A stretch of 64,000 nucleotides of DNA from Pedobacter panaciterrae. Its GTDB lineage: Bacteria; Bacteroidota; Bacteroidia; Sphingobacteriales; Sphingobacteriaceae. Below, piece after piece: positions 43,954-52,623 of this stretch. The notes beneath the pieces were generated by a model, which worked only from the letters and a program-made list of their open reading frames with translations, searched no databases and was not told the DNA's origin. A program made the translations under genes and the position numbers. The stretch spans positions 620,001 through 684,000 of the forward strand of contig NZ_JABMKW010000016.1 in the NCBI RefSeq assembly GCF_013204795.1. Reading direction: 5' to 3'. The first letter of the stretch is position 1. Each line of letters starts with the position of its first letter.

Positions 43954-45180
43954 TTAGCTATTCTTTACCAATATCTCTTTTGCCATTACCATTGGTACGC
44001 TGATGTATTTTTTTTCCATATAATCCATCACGCGTTCCAGTACCAATCTGGAGTTTTCATCCAGGTTATTGATCTCTTCGGCAAAGATACCATTGATAGC
44101 AGTATGCTTAATTTCCTTGATTTTCTGAGGAACGCCACTCATGGCTATCTCAATTTCACGCTGGCGTAATACCAATTCAAAATCTTTGATGTTCTCTTCG
44201 ATGATGTGTTCTGCGTTAACCAGTTCATCATAGCGTTCTTGTATATTTTTGCGGGCAACTTCTTTTAAAGATTCTACCTCTATGAAATGTATCGGGAAGT
44301 TTTTCACTACTTCAGGAGCAGTGTCGTTAGGGATGGCAAGATCTACAATTACCTTTTTACCAGTATCACCATTTAATAATTTCTTATAGATCGCTTCAGT
44401 AATAATAGGTTCTGTAGCGCCTGTACAGGTAATAATTACATCAAATCCCTGATCGTAATTTTCTAGTTCTGAAAGTGGATATGCAGTGCCATTTAAATCT
44501 TTGGCCAGCGCTTTTGCATGTTCTAAAGTCCTGTTGAATACAGAAAAGTTAGAGTATTTATGTTTTTTAAGATATTGAGCGATGTTTTTGTTGGTCTCTC
44601 CTGCTCCGATGATGAGCAATTTTACATTGCCACACATTTTTAGGTCACGAAGTTTACGATAGGCAAGAGAAACAATGGAGACGGGGTTCTTGGAGATGTT
44701 GGTATGTGTGTAAACTTCTTTAGCTGTTTTTACCACACGGTTCATGATCATCCGCATATAATCGCCTGTAAATCCTGCAACCCTGCAAGCTTCATAAGCC
44801 TTCCGGATCTGGGCAAGAATTTCCTTCTCTCCTACTACCAGACTTTCTAAGGAACAGGATGTACGAAGCAGGTGATTAAACGCCTCGGCCTCTTCATAAA
44901 CAGAAACATTTTCTATGAACTTATCCATGTATTGATCAGGTAGTCCCATATCTAACACAGTAAGAAAACGACTGATAAAATCTCTGTCAACTTTTTCTGA
45001 GGATGTGAATACGAATTCAACACGATTGCACGTTCCTACATAGAATATTTCTTTAACTCCTAACTCAGATTGAATGTTTCTCAATCTGTCGTCCAGCGTC
45101 TGCTCACATATCACCAATTTACCTAAAGATTTGAGGTCAATCTGTTTATGCGTAAAAGCAATGATCTTTAAATATTCCAA
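43954..45180 (-). CDS. hemA: Glutamyl-tRNA reductase
   Basis: HemA reduces glutamyl-tRNA(Glu) to glutamate-1-semialdehyde with NADPH, the committed step of the C5 route. The catalytic cysteine is Cys51 in YVGTCNRVEFVF. VVGEKEILAQIRKAYE lies near 115, the nucleotide loop LLIIGAGETNKNIAQYL near 187, and the C-terminal dimerisation helix begins around 320. 408 residues is normal. It heads the heme operon, which runs with gaps of 37 bases or fewer to hemJ. The divergent hydrolase gene starts 160 bases away. Confidence 0.95.
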   Translation of the reverse strand: MEYLKIIAFTHKQIDLKSLGKLVICEQTLDDRLRNIQSELGVKEIFYVGTCNRVEFVFTSSEKVDRDFISRFLTVLDMGLPDQYMDKFIENVSVYEEAEAFNHLLRTSCSLESLVVGEKEILAQIRKAYEACRVAGFTGDYMRMIMNRVVKTAKEVYTHTNISKNPVSIVSLAYRKLRDLKMCGNVKLLIIGAGETNKNIAQYLKKHKYSNFSVFNRTLEHAKALAKDLNGTAYPLSELENYDQGFDVIITCTGATEPIITEAIYKKLLNGDTGKKVIVDLAIPNDTAPEVVKNFPIHFIEVESLKEVARKNIQERYDELVNAEHIIEENIKDFELVLRQREIEIAMSGVPQKIKEIKHTAINGIFAEEINNLDENSRLVLERVMDYMEKKYISVPMVMAKEILVKNS

Positions 45181-45340
45181 AATCTATTATCCTGTTTATT
45201 TTTAGCGAAACAAAAGTAATAAGACGCCCTTGTTCCACTGTCATTATGCTGTAATTAAGAGTTATTTAGAAAGATTTTAAATAAATAGATTCATTTAAAC
45301 ATCCCGATATAAAAATTGTTATATTGGCTAAACACCATAA

Positions 45341-46174
45341 ATGCAGACATATATGATACAAAAGGAGCAATTTACAATAAAAGGAGCGGATGAAAAAAAC
45401 ATATTTGGCGACACGACATATGACGATAAGAACACAAACATTGGTACCATAATATTTGTTCACGGCTTTAAAGGCTTCAAAGATTGGGGTGCTCACAACC
45501 TAATTGCCCAATGGTTTGCTAAAAATGGCTACCGGTATGTGAAGTTTAACCTTAGTCATGGCGGCGTAACAGCGCAAAATTTTAATGATGTAACCGACAT
45601 GGAAGCCTTTGCTGATAACACATTTAGCAAGGAACTTTTTGATGTTGACCAGGTGGTTAACTATGTTTCAACAACCTACCCATCTTCCCCTATTTACCTT
45701 ATCGGACATAGTCGGGGTGGCGGGCTATCCATTATAAAAGCGGCTAATGATGAAAGGATTGATAAACTGATTACCTGGTCGTCTATTTCAGATTTCTCGA
45801 GCCTTTGGAAAAAAGAGCAGGAAGAAGAATGGACTAAAACAGGAAAAATCTATGTAGAAAATGCACGGACTAAAGAAAAAATGCCACTAAACAGCACTTT
45901 ATTAGCAGACTTTAATGAGCACAAAGAAGAGCTGAACATCGTTAAAGCTGCAAGAAAGATAGACATCCCATGGTTAATTCTGCATGGCGATGATGATGTA
46001 AACGTAAAGTTTAGTGTTGCACAAGAGCTGGCACAAAACCAGCTTAGAGCAAGAATACTAAAGATTGAGGGAGCTAATCATGTTTATGGCGCATCGCATC
46101 CGTATACATCGGCAAGCTTGCCTGAGCATTTGCAGCAAGTGGTTGAAAAGACACTGCGGTTTATTAGTACATAA
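45341..46174 (+). CDS. Alpha/beta hydrolase, dienelactone-hydrolase-like
   Basis: The fold is shown by the oxyanion segment FVHGFKGFKDWGAHN near residue 45, the nucleophile elbow GHSRGGGLS near 120, the acid loop LILHGDDDVNVKFS near 212 and the histidine in GANHVYGASHPY near 246. No signal peptide is present. Relatives hydrolyse esters, lactones or peptides; the substrate is unknown. A second ATG 12 bases on (MIQKEQFTI) is an alternative start. It is followed by a hairpin shared with the convergent DUF2911 gene. Confidence 0.75.
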   Translation: MQTYMIQKEQFTIKGADEKNIFGDTTYDDKNTNIGTIIFVHGFKGFKDWGAHNLIAQWFAKNGYRYVKFNLSHGGVTAQNFNDVTDMEAFADNTFSKELFDVDQVVNYVSTTYPSSPIYLIGHSRGGGLSIIKAANDERIDKLITWSSISDFSSLWKKEQEEEWTKTGKIYVENARTKEKMPLNSTLLADFNEHKEELNIVKAARKIDIPWLILHGDDDVNVKFSVAQELAQNQLRARILKIEGANHVYGASHPYTSASLPEHLQQVVEKTLRFIST

Positions 46175-46176
46175 AA

Positions 46177-46212
46177 ACAGCGGGGATCAACCATATGGAC
46201 GATCCCCGCTGT
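46177..46212. terminator. Hairpin between convergent genes
   Basis: ACAGCGGGGATC (46177-46188) and GATCCCCGCTGT (46201-46212) are a perfect 12-bp GC-rich stem with a 12-base loop, in the gap between the hydrolase and DUF2911 genes that face each other. It probably serves as a terminator for both, although the flanking A/T runs are short. Confidence 0.65.
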
Positions 46213-46232
46213 AACATAAATTATTTTACTTA

Positions 46233-46748
46233 CTATTTAACAGTAAACGGCACTACAACATTACCCCATAAAAGGCTAACTTTTCCTGATTTTTCAATCT
46301 TAAAAGTCATTTTTTCAGTTGCAGAAGCAGCTTTACCAGGTTTTACCGCTACACGAAGTGCGTCATCTGCCTCAGTGTAATCAGTACCCCATTGTTTCCA
46401 GGTTTTGTTAAAGATAATTGTCCATTCTTTTTCTCCTGGGATTGTATACAAACCATATTTACCTGCAGCAAGGGCTTTACCTTCTACCTTTACATCTTTG
46501 CTTGTTTCAAATACAGTTGCTTCATTTGCTCCGGTACGCCATACCTTTCCATAAGGAGCAATATCGGCGCCTATTTTACGGCCTTTAACCGAAGGCTGAC
46601 TGTAGTCAATGGTTACCGCAGCTCCAGATGCAAGCGTTTCTTTTGCTACAGCTGGTGGGCTAACTCTTTTGGACTTGTCATCCTGAGCAGAGCTGGTCAG
46701 CGTGGTAAACAAACCAGCAATTAATGTTAATACAAATAACTTTTTCAT
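46233..46748 (-). CDS. DUF2911 family exported protein
   Basis: A signal peptide (MKKLFVLTLIAGLFTTLTSSAQ) precedes the DUF2911 domain, recognised by ITIDYSQPSVKGRKIG-like sequence near residue 47, APYGKVWRTGANEATVF near 64, and AAGKYGLYTIPGEKEWTIIFNKTWKQWGTD near 95. The family is common in Bacteroidota periplasm and has no known biochemical role. It stands alone, convergent with the hydrolase gene. The 166-base gap beyond its start shows nothing beyond AT-rich sequence that may hold its promoter. Confidence 0.8.
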   Translation of the reverse strand: MKKLFVLTLIAGLFTTLTSSAQDDKSKRVSPPAVAKETLASGAAVTIDYSQPSVKGRKIGADIAPYGKVWRTGANEATVFETSKDVKVEGKALAAGKYGLYTIPGEKEWTIIFNKTWKQWGTDYTEADDALRVAVKPGKAASATEKMTFKIEKSGKVSLLWGNVVVPFTVK

Positions 46749-46914
46749 AAAATTGAGTTTTTACCTCCAAGATAAGAAAAATATGTTTAATAAATGCCCA
46801 GACTTCACCTGAATCAAAATGAAGCCCGAGCGGATTTAATTAAAGGATATAATAAAAAAGCCATTCATCCTTTTCAACATTTGATTGCACCAAACCAAAT
46901 GACTTTACTTTCGC

Positions 46915-47826
46915 TTATTGTGAAGAAGCAAAGTTCTTTGATATAAAGTTGAAAGAGAGCATAGCCATCCCTTCGCCATCAACATCCTTATCCCTGATTA
47001 CCCCAAGTTGAAGTGTATTTTCATCAAGAGATAAAATCTTATAGGTTGTCCAGTTACTTATTCCTGTAATTCCATTCTTTGCAGGTTTGTATCCTCTAAG
47101 AATTGACCCTCCATTAATGGTCAATATTTTCGAATTCACATTTAAAAAATAAGTGCCGTTTTGTGTAATTCCATTTTCCATCGGTTTCACTGCTTTAAAA
47201 GAAGCAGTTCCTTTCAATCCAAACGTCATTACCCCATAATCACCTTTGGCCATCATATTCGGATAAATGTCGGCAAGTCCCGGCCCCCAATTCCAGCAAT
47301 CACCACCATAGCATCCTGTGGTATTGGAACCCCATGGACCGCCGTCTTTAAGCCAACCAATATTTACTCCATAAAATGCAAAAGGTCCTGCATAATAAAC
47401 ACCTTCCGTATCCAACACCCATTCTTTCTCATTACCCACACCACCAGAAAGCGCTATCCAAAGAGGGTCGTTCACGTAGTTCAAATTATCTTGTGTTACT
47501 TTTACGACTACAGAATCCATCTTCACTTCTAATCCTCCGCTGAGTACAGAAAATTTAATCACATAATCTCCCTTAAAGGCAAATTTAACTGTGTCTATCA
47601 TCCTTCTGGAGGTTCCTGTTCCATAATCCCACATGGATATAGTTCCGGGCGTAGCGTTTTTAAGAATTACGGTATTTCCACCGGCATCTGCCTGTAAATC
47701 CTGGGTCACCGTGTACTGAATTTCTGATTTATCGAGCGTCCTGTCAATACTGTGCTCATTTTTTTTGCACGCACTGAACAGCAACGGCATCATCAGCATT
47801 GCAAAGATTTTTATATATAGTTTCAT
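46915..47826 (-). CDS. Surface lipoprotein with PKD-like domain, downstream of SusD
   Basis: I start at ATG 47826 (MKLYIKIFAMLMMPLLFSACKK), which gives a proper lipoprotein signal. A PKD-like domain (ATPGTISMWDYGTGTSRRMIDTVKFAFKGDYVIKF) lies near residues 50-105, followed by a ~200-residue domain rich in Gly, Trp and Asn (WGSNTTGCYGGDCWNWGPG). That layout suits a surface glycan-binding protein of a SusC/D locus. It starts 28 bases after susD. The sugar bound is unknown. Confidence 0.7.
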   Translation of the reverse strand: MKLYIKIFAMLMMPLLFSACKKNEHSIDRTLDKSEIQYTVTQDLQADAGGNTVILKNATPGTISMWDYGTGTSRRMIDTVKFAFKGDYVIKFSVLSGGLEVKMDSVVVKVTQDNLNYVNDPLWIALSGGVGNEKEWVLDTEGVYYAGPFAFYGVNIGWLKDGGPWGSNTTGCYGGDCWNWGPGLADIYPNMMAKGDYGVMTFGLKGTASFKAVKPMENGITQNGTYFLNVNSKILTINGGSILRGYKPAKNGITGISNWTTYKILSLDENTLQLGVIRDKDVDGEGMAMLSFNFISKNFASSQ

Positions 47827-47854
47827 TTTTTTAATGATTAAAATAGATGATCTG

Positions 47855-49447
47855 TTACCAGCCTGCATTTTGTTTTAACGTTCCATTAGAAAGACCGATC
47901 TGGGTATATGGTATTTGCTGCAAACCTTTTGTAGCAATGATATTTGCGGCAGATATTTTTTTCTCTGCACTTACACCACCATTTAATACCGTTGAAGTTT
48001 CGGCAATTTCCTGCGCCGCTTTATCTATTCCCTGACGCAGTAAGTCATAATAGCGTATTCCTTCAAAAGCAAATTCCAGTCTGCGCTCTCTAATGATGTT
48101 AGCCTGGCTTATTGCTAGTGGCGTAAATGCCCCCTTATATGCACGTTGCCTAACAGCATCAAAATAGGTTTGCGCATTTCCACTTCCCAGCTCTGCCGCC
48201 ATCAACAATACGTCAGCATAACGGATAGATACATAATCCTGGAACTGGCCAATCTGGAAGCTGGTATTACCATGTGATTCTGGCAGAGGCTTGCCGTCTA
48301 AACCGATCATTGGGCTATATTTCTTCACATAGTAACCAGTATATTCTCTTTGGCCTTTTTGATTGGTGAAGGGCAAATTTTCGTCTACAATTGAAATGAT
48401 AGAGCCTGCTCTTCTCGTATCGGTAGGCAAGTATGCATTCCACAGTTTAGGGTTTACTGTTTCAGCACCCCATCCGTTTCCATACGGGTAAAGTGCCTGC
48501 TCACGAATACCTGTCATTACCATCCAGTGGTTACCGTCGGTATTTCCTTCATAATCACTTGTATAAGTATATTTTATTGCAAAAATGGTTTCTTTATTAT
48601 CCTCACCTGCATATGATGTTAATGATGCAGCAGGCCATAGGTTTGCAAAATTTTCAATTAAACCGTATCCACCTTTAGTAATTACATCCTCAAGATATGC
48701 AAGGGCTTCTGGTTTAGATACAAGACCAACTAAATCTGCCTTTGCATAGTAACCCGTATAGAACAAGAATACACGACCTATCAGCGCTTCAGCAGCATAC
48801 CTGGTAACCCTACCATGATTGGCAACAGCCTGAGCCGGGTAAGCAACTTCCGGTAAATTTGCTGCAGCGAATTTTAGATCGTCAGCAATTACCTTGTAAA
48901 CTTCATCCGGATTACTCTGTGGTAAATTCTCGGTAGATGGAGCTGTTAACAGTGGAATATTACCCCAAAGTCTAACCATATCAAATAGCAGGTAGGCACG
49001 CAGAAAGCGGGCCTCAGATTCGTATGTTTTTCTCAACTGAGTATCGTTACCCCATTCTATCTGATCCAATTTACCCAGAAGGGTGTTGCAACGAAACAGC
49101 GCTTTATAATACAAAACCCAGTTTCCATTATATAAATTTTGGTCTGATGGTGAACGCGACTTATCAAATTCATCAATCATCTGGTAACCAAAACCATCGG
49201 AATTTCCGGTTGCGCCAAAAGTATTATCAGACATTACTTCGGCTGCAACCGGCAAGGCAATACCCTCAGACCACACAATTTGTAGTCCGTCATAACAACC
49301 AACAAGTGCAGTAAATGCATCCTTTGGTGTTTTGTAAAAATTTTGATCTGTTACTGCTGTCACTTGCTCAGTATCCAGAAAACCTTTTTTGCATGCACCT
49401 AACGATAAAAGGCTTAGTGCAACAGCATATATTTTTATAGCTTTCAT
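47855..49447 (-). CDS. SusD/RagB-family outer-membrane lipoprotein
   Basis: The signal MKAIKIYAVALSLLSLGAC gives a lipid anchor at Cys19, and the mature start CKKGFLDTEQVTAVTDQNFYKTPKDAF is typical SusD. TPR-like helices (residues ~85-250, RFLRAYLLFDMVRLWGNIPLLT) and the C-terminal RERRLEFAFEGIRYYDLLRQG complete the fold. SusD covers the SusC channel and helps capture the glycan. It follows susC by 18 bases. The ligand cannot be told from the sequence; the adjacent GH31 enzyme points to an alpha-linked saccharide. Confidence 0.93.
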   Translation of the reverse strand: MKAIKIYAVALSLLSLGACKKGFLDTEQVTAVTDQNFYKTPKDAFTALVGCYDGLQIVWSEGIALPVAAEVMSDNTFGATGNSDGFGYQMIDEFDKSRSPSDQNLYNGNWVLYYKALFRCNTLLGKLDQIEWGNDTQLRKTYESEARFLRAYLLFDMVRLWGNIPLLTAPSTENLPQSNPDEVYKVIADDLKFAAANLPEVAYPAQAVANHGRVTRYAAEALIGRVFLFYTGYYAKADLVGLVSKPEALAYLEDVITKGGYGLIENFANLWPAASLTSYAGEDNKETIFAIKYTYTSDYEGNTDGNHWMVMTGIREQALYPYGNGWGAETVNPKLWNAYLPTDTRRAGSIISIVDENLPFTNQKGQREYTGYYVKKYSPMIGLDGKPLPESHGNTSFQIGQFQDYVSIRYADVLLMAAELGSGNAQTYFDAVRQRAYKGAFTPLAISQANIIRERRLEFAFEGIRYYDLLRQGIDKAAQEIAETSTVLNGGVSAEKKISAANIIATKGLQQIPYTQIGLSNGTLKQNAGW

Positions 49448-49465
49448 ATTTTTATGATCTTGTAG

Positions 49466-52400
49466 TTAAAACTTAAGATTGGCTCCTATCATGAATGTTC
49501 TTGGTCTTGGATAATAACCTAAGTCTATACCCGACGCGAATCCTCGAGTACCATAACCTATTTCCGGATCCATTCCATCGTATTTTGTAAAGGTGTAAAC
49601 GTTTAATGCAGCAGCATATAACCTTACCTGTTTCAGGTAGCTCTTTTTAAATACCTTACCAAGATCATAACCAACAGTGATGTTACTGATCCGTAAGAAA
49701 TCACCTTTTTGAATATACAGATCAGAGAAATTACTCCAATTCCGGTTGTCTTCTGTTAAACGGGGAATGGTATTCGATGAACCCTCTCCGTGCCATCTAT
49801 CGAGTATTCGGGTGGTATAATTACCGAACTGACTAGACGGATTTCTGTAAGATTGAACAATGTCATTTCCGGCAACCCCAGAAGCCACAACAGAAAAATC
49901 GAAACCTTTGTAATCACCCGAAAGTGTGATACCAAATGTATAATTCGGGTTCGGATTACCAATCATGCCTCTATCCAGATTATCTATCATACCATCTCCG
50001 TTAACATCTACATACTTAACATCTCCAGGAGCAGCAGTTGGTTGTATTACCTTACCATTGGCAGATCTGTAATTTTGAACCTCGGCTTCATTCTGAAAAA
50101 TACCTGCTGTTTTTAACCCCCAGAAATAACCAATTGGGAATCCGGTTTGAGCACGATAGAACTCAAGTGCATTGTTGAACAGTTCATTCTCTCCACCATG
50201 AATAATTTCATCGGAAGTAGGAATATTTGTAACTTTATTTTTATTGTAAGCACCATTAACCCCAACAGAATAATTAAATTCACCCACCTTGTTTCTATAA
50301 GTAAGTGCCAGTTCGAGACCTGTATTCTTCACATTACCACCATTAATAAAAGGAGGAAGGGCTCCAGCTGTGGCAAGAATTGGTACGTCTATTAACCAAT
50401 CTTTGGTAGTTTTATTATACCAGTCGAAGTTCAACGCAAATTTGCCTTGCAAAAAATTAGCATCAAATCCGATATTAGTCTGTTCTGAGGTTTCCCATTT
50501 CACCGCGGGATTGCTGATTCGTTCCTGGTAGCCGCCTGGAGTAAGCACACCCTCATCAGGGCCAAAAATATAGTTTGTATTATTTAGCTTAATTGGTGCC
50601 AGATATTGAAAAGCAGCTATGTTCTGACTTCCTACCTGCCCCCAGCTGGCACGTACCTTAAGAAAGTCCAACCAGTCCTTTTGTCCCTGCATAAAACTTT
50701 CGTTTGTTACGACCCAGCCTGCGGAAACAGAAGGGAAATACCCCCAGCGGTTTGCCGGGCCAAAACGTGAAGAACCATCAGCTCTGAAAGTGGCATTTAA
50801 CAGGTATTTTTCTTTGTAGTTATAATTTAACCTGCCAAAATAAGATAGCCTGCGATCCGGCTCGTTAGGTCCACCCCCAATAGTAATACCTGCTACGGTT
50901 TTACCGGTTGCGTTACTTAGCCAGGCATAATCAAAACCATCAGCAAACAAATTGGTATTGGTTCCAAAAATATTAGAACCATCTGCACGATATGCAGAAC
51001 TACCCACCATGGCTTCAAAAGTATGGTCATTATTTAAGGTAAATTTATAGCTCAATAAATTATCCCAGATCAGAGATTTACCTTTATTCATCGACTGGCT
51101 GGCTTTGTTAACAAGGTTATAAGTGTAAACCGAAAGGCTGTAGACAGGGGTATAAGAACGACTTTCGCCTGCACTGTAATCCATACCTAAGCTGGTTCTG
51201 AATTTTAGATTTTTAATCGGTTCAATTACCATATAAATATCACCCAGTATACGCTGAGTATTATTTTTGTTCTGGCTGTTATATACCATAGATGCATAAG
51301 GATTTGCCTCAGCATTGTTCCATGTAGACTTACTGTTGTCGAAGAAGTTTCCATCCTCATCATACATCTTCAAAAATGGGCTGGCACTAAATGCTCCACG
51401 AAGCGTGTTATTATACTGATTACCAACACTTATACCATTATTTTTAATATCTGTATAGGTTAAGTGCTGACCGATTTTGATGATATCTTTATAAAAATTA
51501 TGCTCAGAATTGATTTTAAAGCTGTAGCGTTGGTAATTAGACAAGCCTTTGCCCCCTACTATACCTTCCTGCCCGGTATAAGATAAACCCAAGGAATAAA
51601 CTGAGGCTTCAGATGCACCGGATGCACCAAGTGCATAATTTTGTGTAAGCGCATTGTCTACAAACATCTCGTCCATCCAGTTTGTACCTTTGCCAAAAGC
51701 TTTTATCTCATCATTAGTGAACAGTGGTTGTTTCCCCCCGTTTACAGCAGCTTCGCTCATCATAGCTGCGTATTGCGAAGCATCAAGCAACTCTAATTTT
51801 TTTGCAACATTTTGTACACCTGCGTAAGCATCAAAAGTGATTTGTCCTGTCTGCCCGCGTTTACCTTGTCTTGTGGTTACCAACACAACACCATTAGCCG
51901 CCTGCGAGCCATAAATAGCCGCAGATGCAGCATCTTTTAAAACATCGATCGATTCTATATCTGATGAGTTTAAATAGGTGATATCGCCGGTAAGCACTCC
52001 ATCCACAACATATAGCGGCGATGCATTGCCAATGGTACCTAAGCCTCTTATGGTTACTTTGATGTTTTCGCCAGGCTGACCAGAAGTAGATGTAATCTGT
52101 ACGCCGGGAGTTTGCCCCTGTAAACCCTGCAAGGCGTTAGTGGTACTTTGCTTTTGCAGCGTTTCTCCTTTAATCTGAACTGTGGCGCCGGTTACCAGTT
52201 TCTTTTGCTGAACGCCATACCCCACTACCACTACTTCGTTGAGGCCCTGGTTATCTTCAGCTAAACTAATGTTGATGGTGTTTCCTTGTCCAACTGTTAC
52301 TTCTTTGGCTACAAAACCAATAGAGCTAACCTGTAGTACATCCCCGGTTTGGGCATTAATGGTGTATGCACCATCATTATCGGTCCCTGTTCCGCCAGTT

Positions 52401-52576
52401 TTTCCTTTTACTTTTACCACTGCACCCGGTATGGCGAGCCCATCCGCTGCAGTTACTTTTCCACTGATCTGACGCTGCTGTGCAAATAAAGATTCGCTAA
52501 AAACAAGCAGTGAAAGAAACATCAGCAGAAAAATATGTTCTCTTTTAATCATAGAATTCTTTTTCATGCCGTTCAT
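49466..52576 (-). CDS. SusC/RagA-family TonB-dependent transporter
   Basis: The 1036-residue protein has a signal peptide, a carboxypeptidase-regulatory-like domain (about 35-110, ISGKVTAADGLAIPGAVVKVKG), a TonB box region (LNEVVVVGYG near 115), a plug (TTNALQGLQGQTPGVQ to DGVVLVTTRQGK) and a long barrel ending IGANLKF. SusC imports oligosaccharides through the outer membrane using TonB energy. It lies 47 bases after the GH31 gene and 18 before susD, so all three and the lipoprotein are one transcript. ATG at Met4 or Met9 are alternative starts. Confidence 0.95.
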   Translation of the reverse strand: MNGMKKNSMIKREHIFLLMFLSLLVFSESLFAQQRQISGKVTAADGLAIPGAVVKVKGKTGGTGTDNDGAYTINAQTGDVLQVSSIGFVAKEVTVGQGNTINISLAEDNQGLNEVVVVGYGVQQKKLVTGATVQIKGETLQKQSTTNALQGLQGQTPGVQITSTSGQPGENIKVTIRGLGTIGNASPLYVVDGVLTGDITYLNSSDIESIDVLKDAASAAIYGSQAANGVVLVTTRQGKRGQTGQITFDAYAGVQNVAKKLELLDASQYAAMMSEAAVNGGKQPLFTNDEIKAFGKGTNWMDEMFVDNALTQNYALGASGASEASVYSLGLSYTGQEGIVGGKGLSNYQRYSFKINSEHNFYKDIIKIGQHLTYTDIKNNGISVGNQYNNTLRGAFSASPFLKMYDEDGNFFDNSKSTWNNAEANPYASMVYNSQNKNNTQRILGDIYMVIEPIKNLKFRTSLGMDYSAGESRSYTPVYSLSVYTYNLVNKASQSMNKGKSLIWDNLLSYKFTLNNDHTFEAMVGSSAYRADGSNIFGTNTNLFADGFDYAWLSNATGKTVAGITIGGGPNEPDRRLSYFGRLNYNYKEKYLLNATFRADGSSRFGPANRWGYFPSVSAGWVVTNESFMQGQKDWLDFLKVRASWGQVGSQNIAAFQYLAPIKLNNTNYIFGPDEGVLTPGGYQERISNPAVKWETSEQTNIGFDANFLQGKFALNFDWYNKTTKDWLIDVPILATAGALPPFINGGNVKNTGLELALTYRNKVGEFNYSVGVNGAYNKNKVTNIPTSDEIIHGGENELFNNALEFYRAQTGFPIGYFWGLKTAGIFQNEAEVQNYRSANGKVIQPTAAPGDVKYVDVNGDGMIDNLDRGMIGNPNPNYTFGITLSGDYKGFDFSVVASGVAGNDIVQSYRNPSSQFGNYTTRILDRWHGEGSSNTIPRLTEDNRNWSNFSDLYIQKGDFLRISNITVGYDLGKVFKKSYLKQVRLYAAALNVYTFTKYDGMDPEIGYGTRGFASGIDLGYYPRPRTFMIGANLKF

Positions 52577-52623
52577 AAAGATTTAGTAAATAATTGATTC
52601 ATTTTATATTGGTTTAATTTTAG

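Noticed and set aside
33991..45180. A complete heme pathway in the window
   Set aside because: Coproporphyrinogen oxidase and ferrochelatase genes are not present here.
52577..52623. Separate promoter for susC
   Set aside because: The 47-base gap after the GH31 gene shows no clear promoter boxes; co-transcription is simpler.
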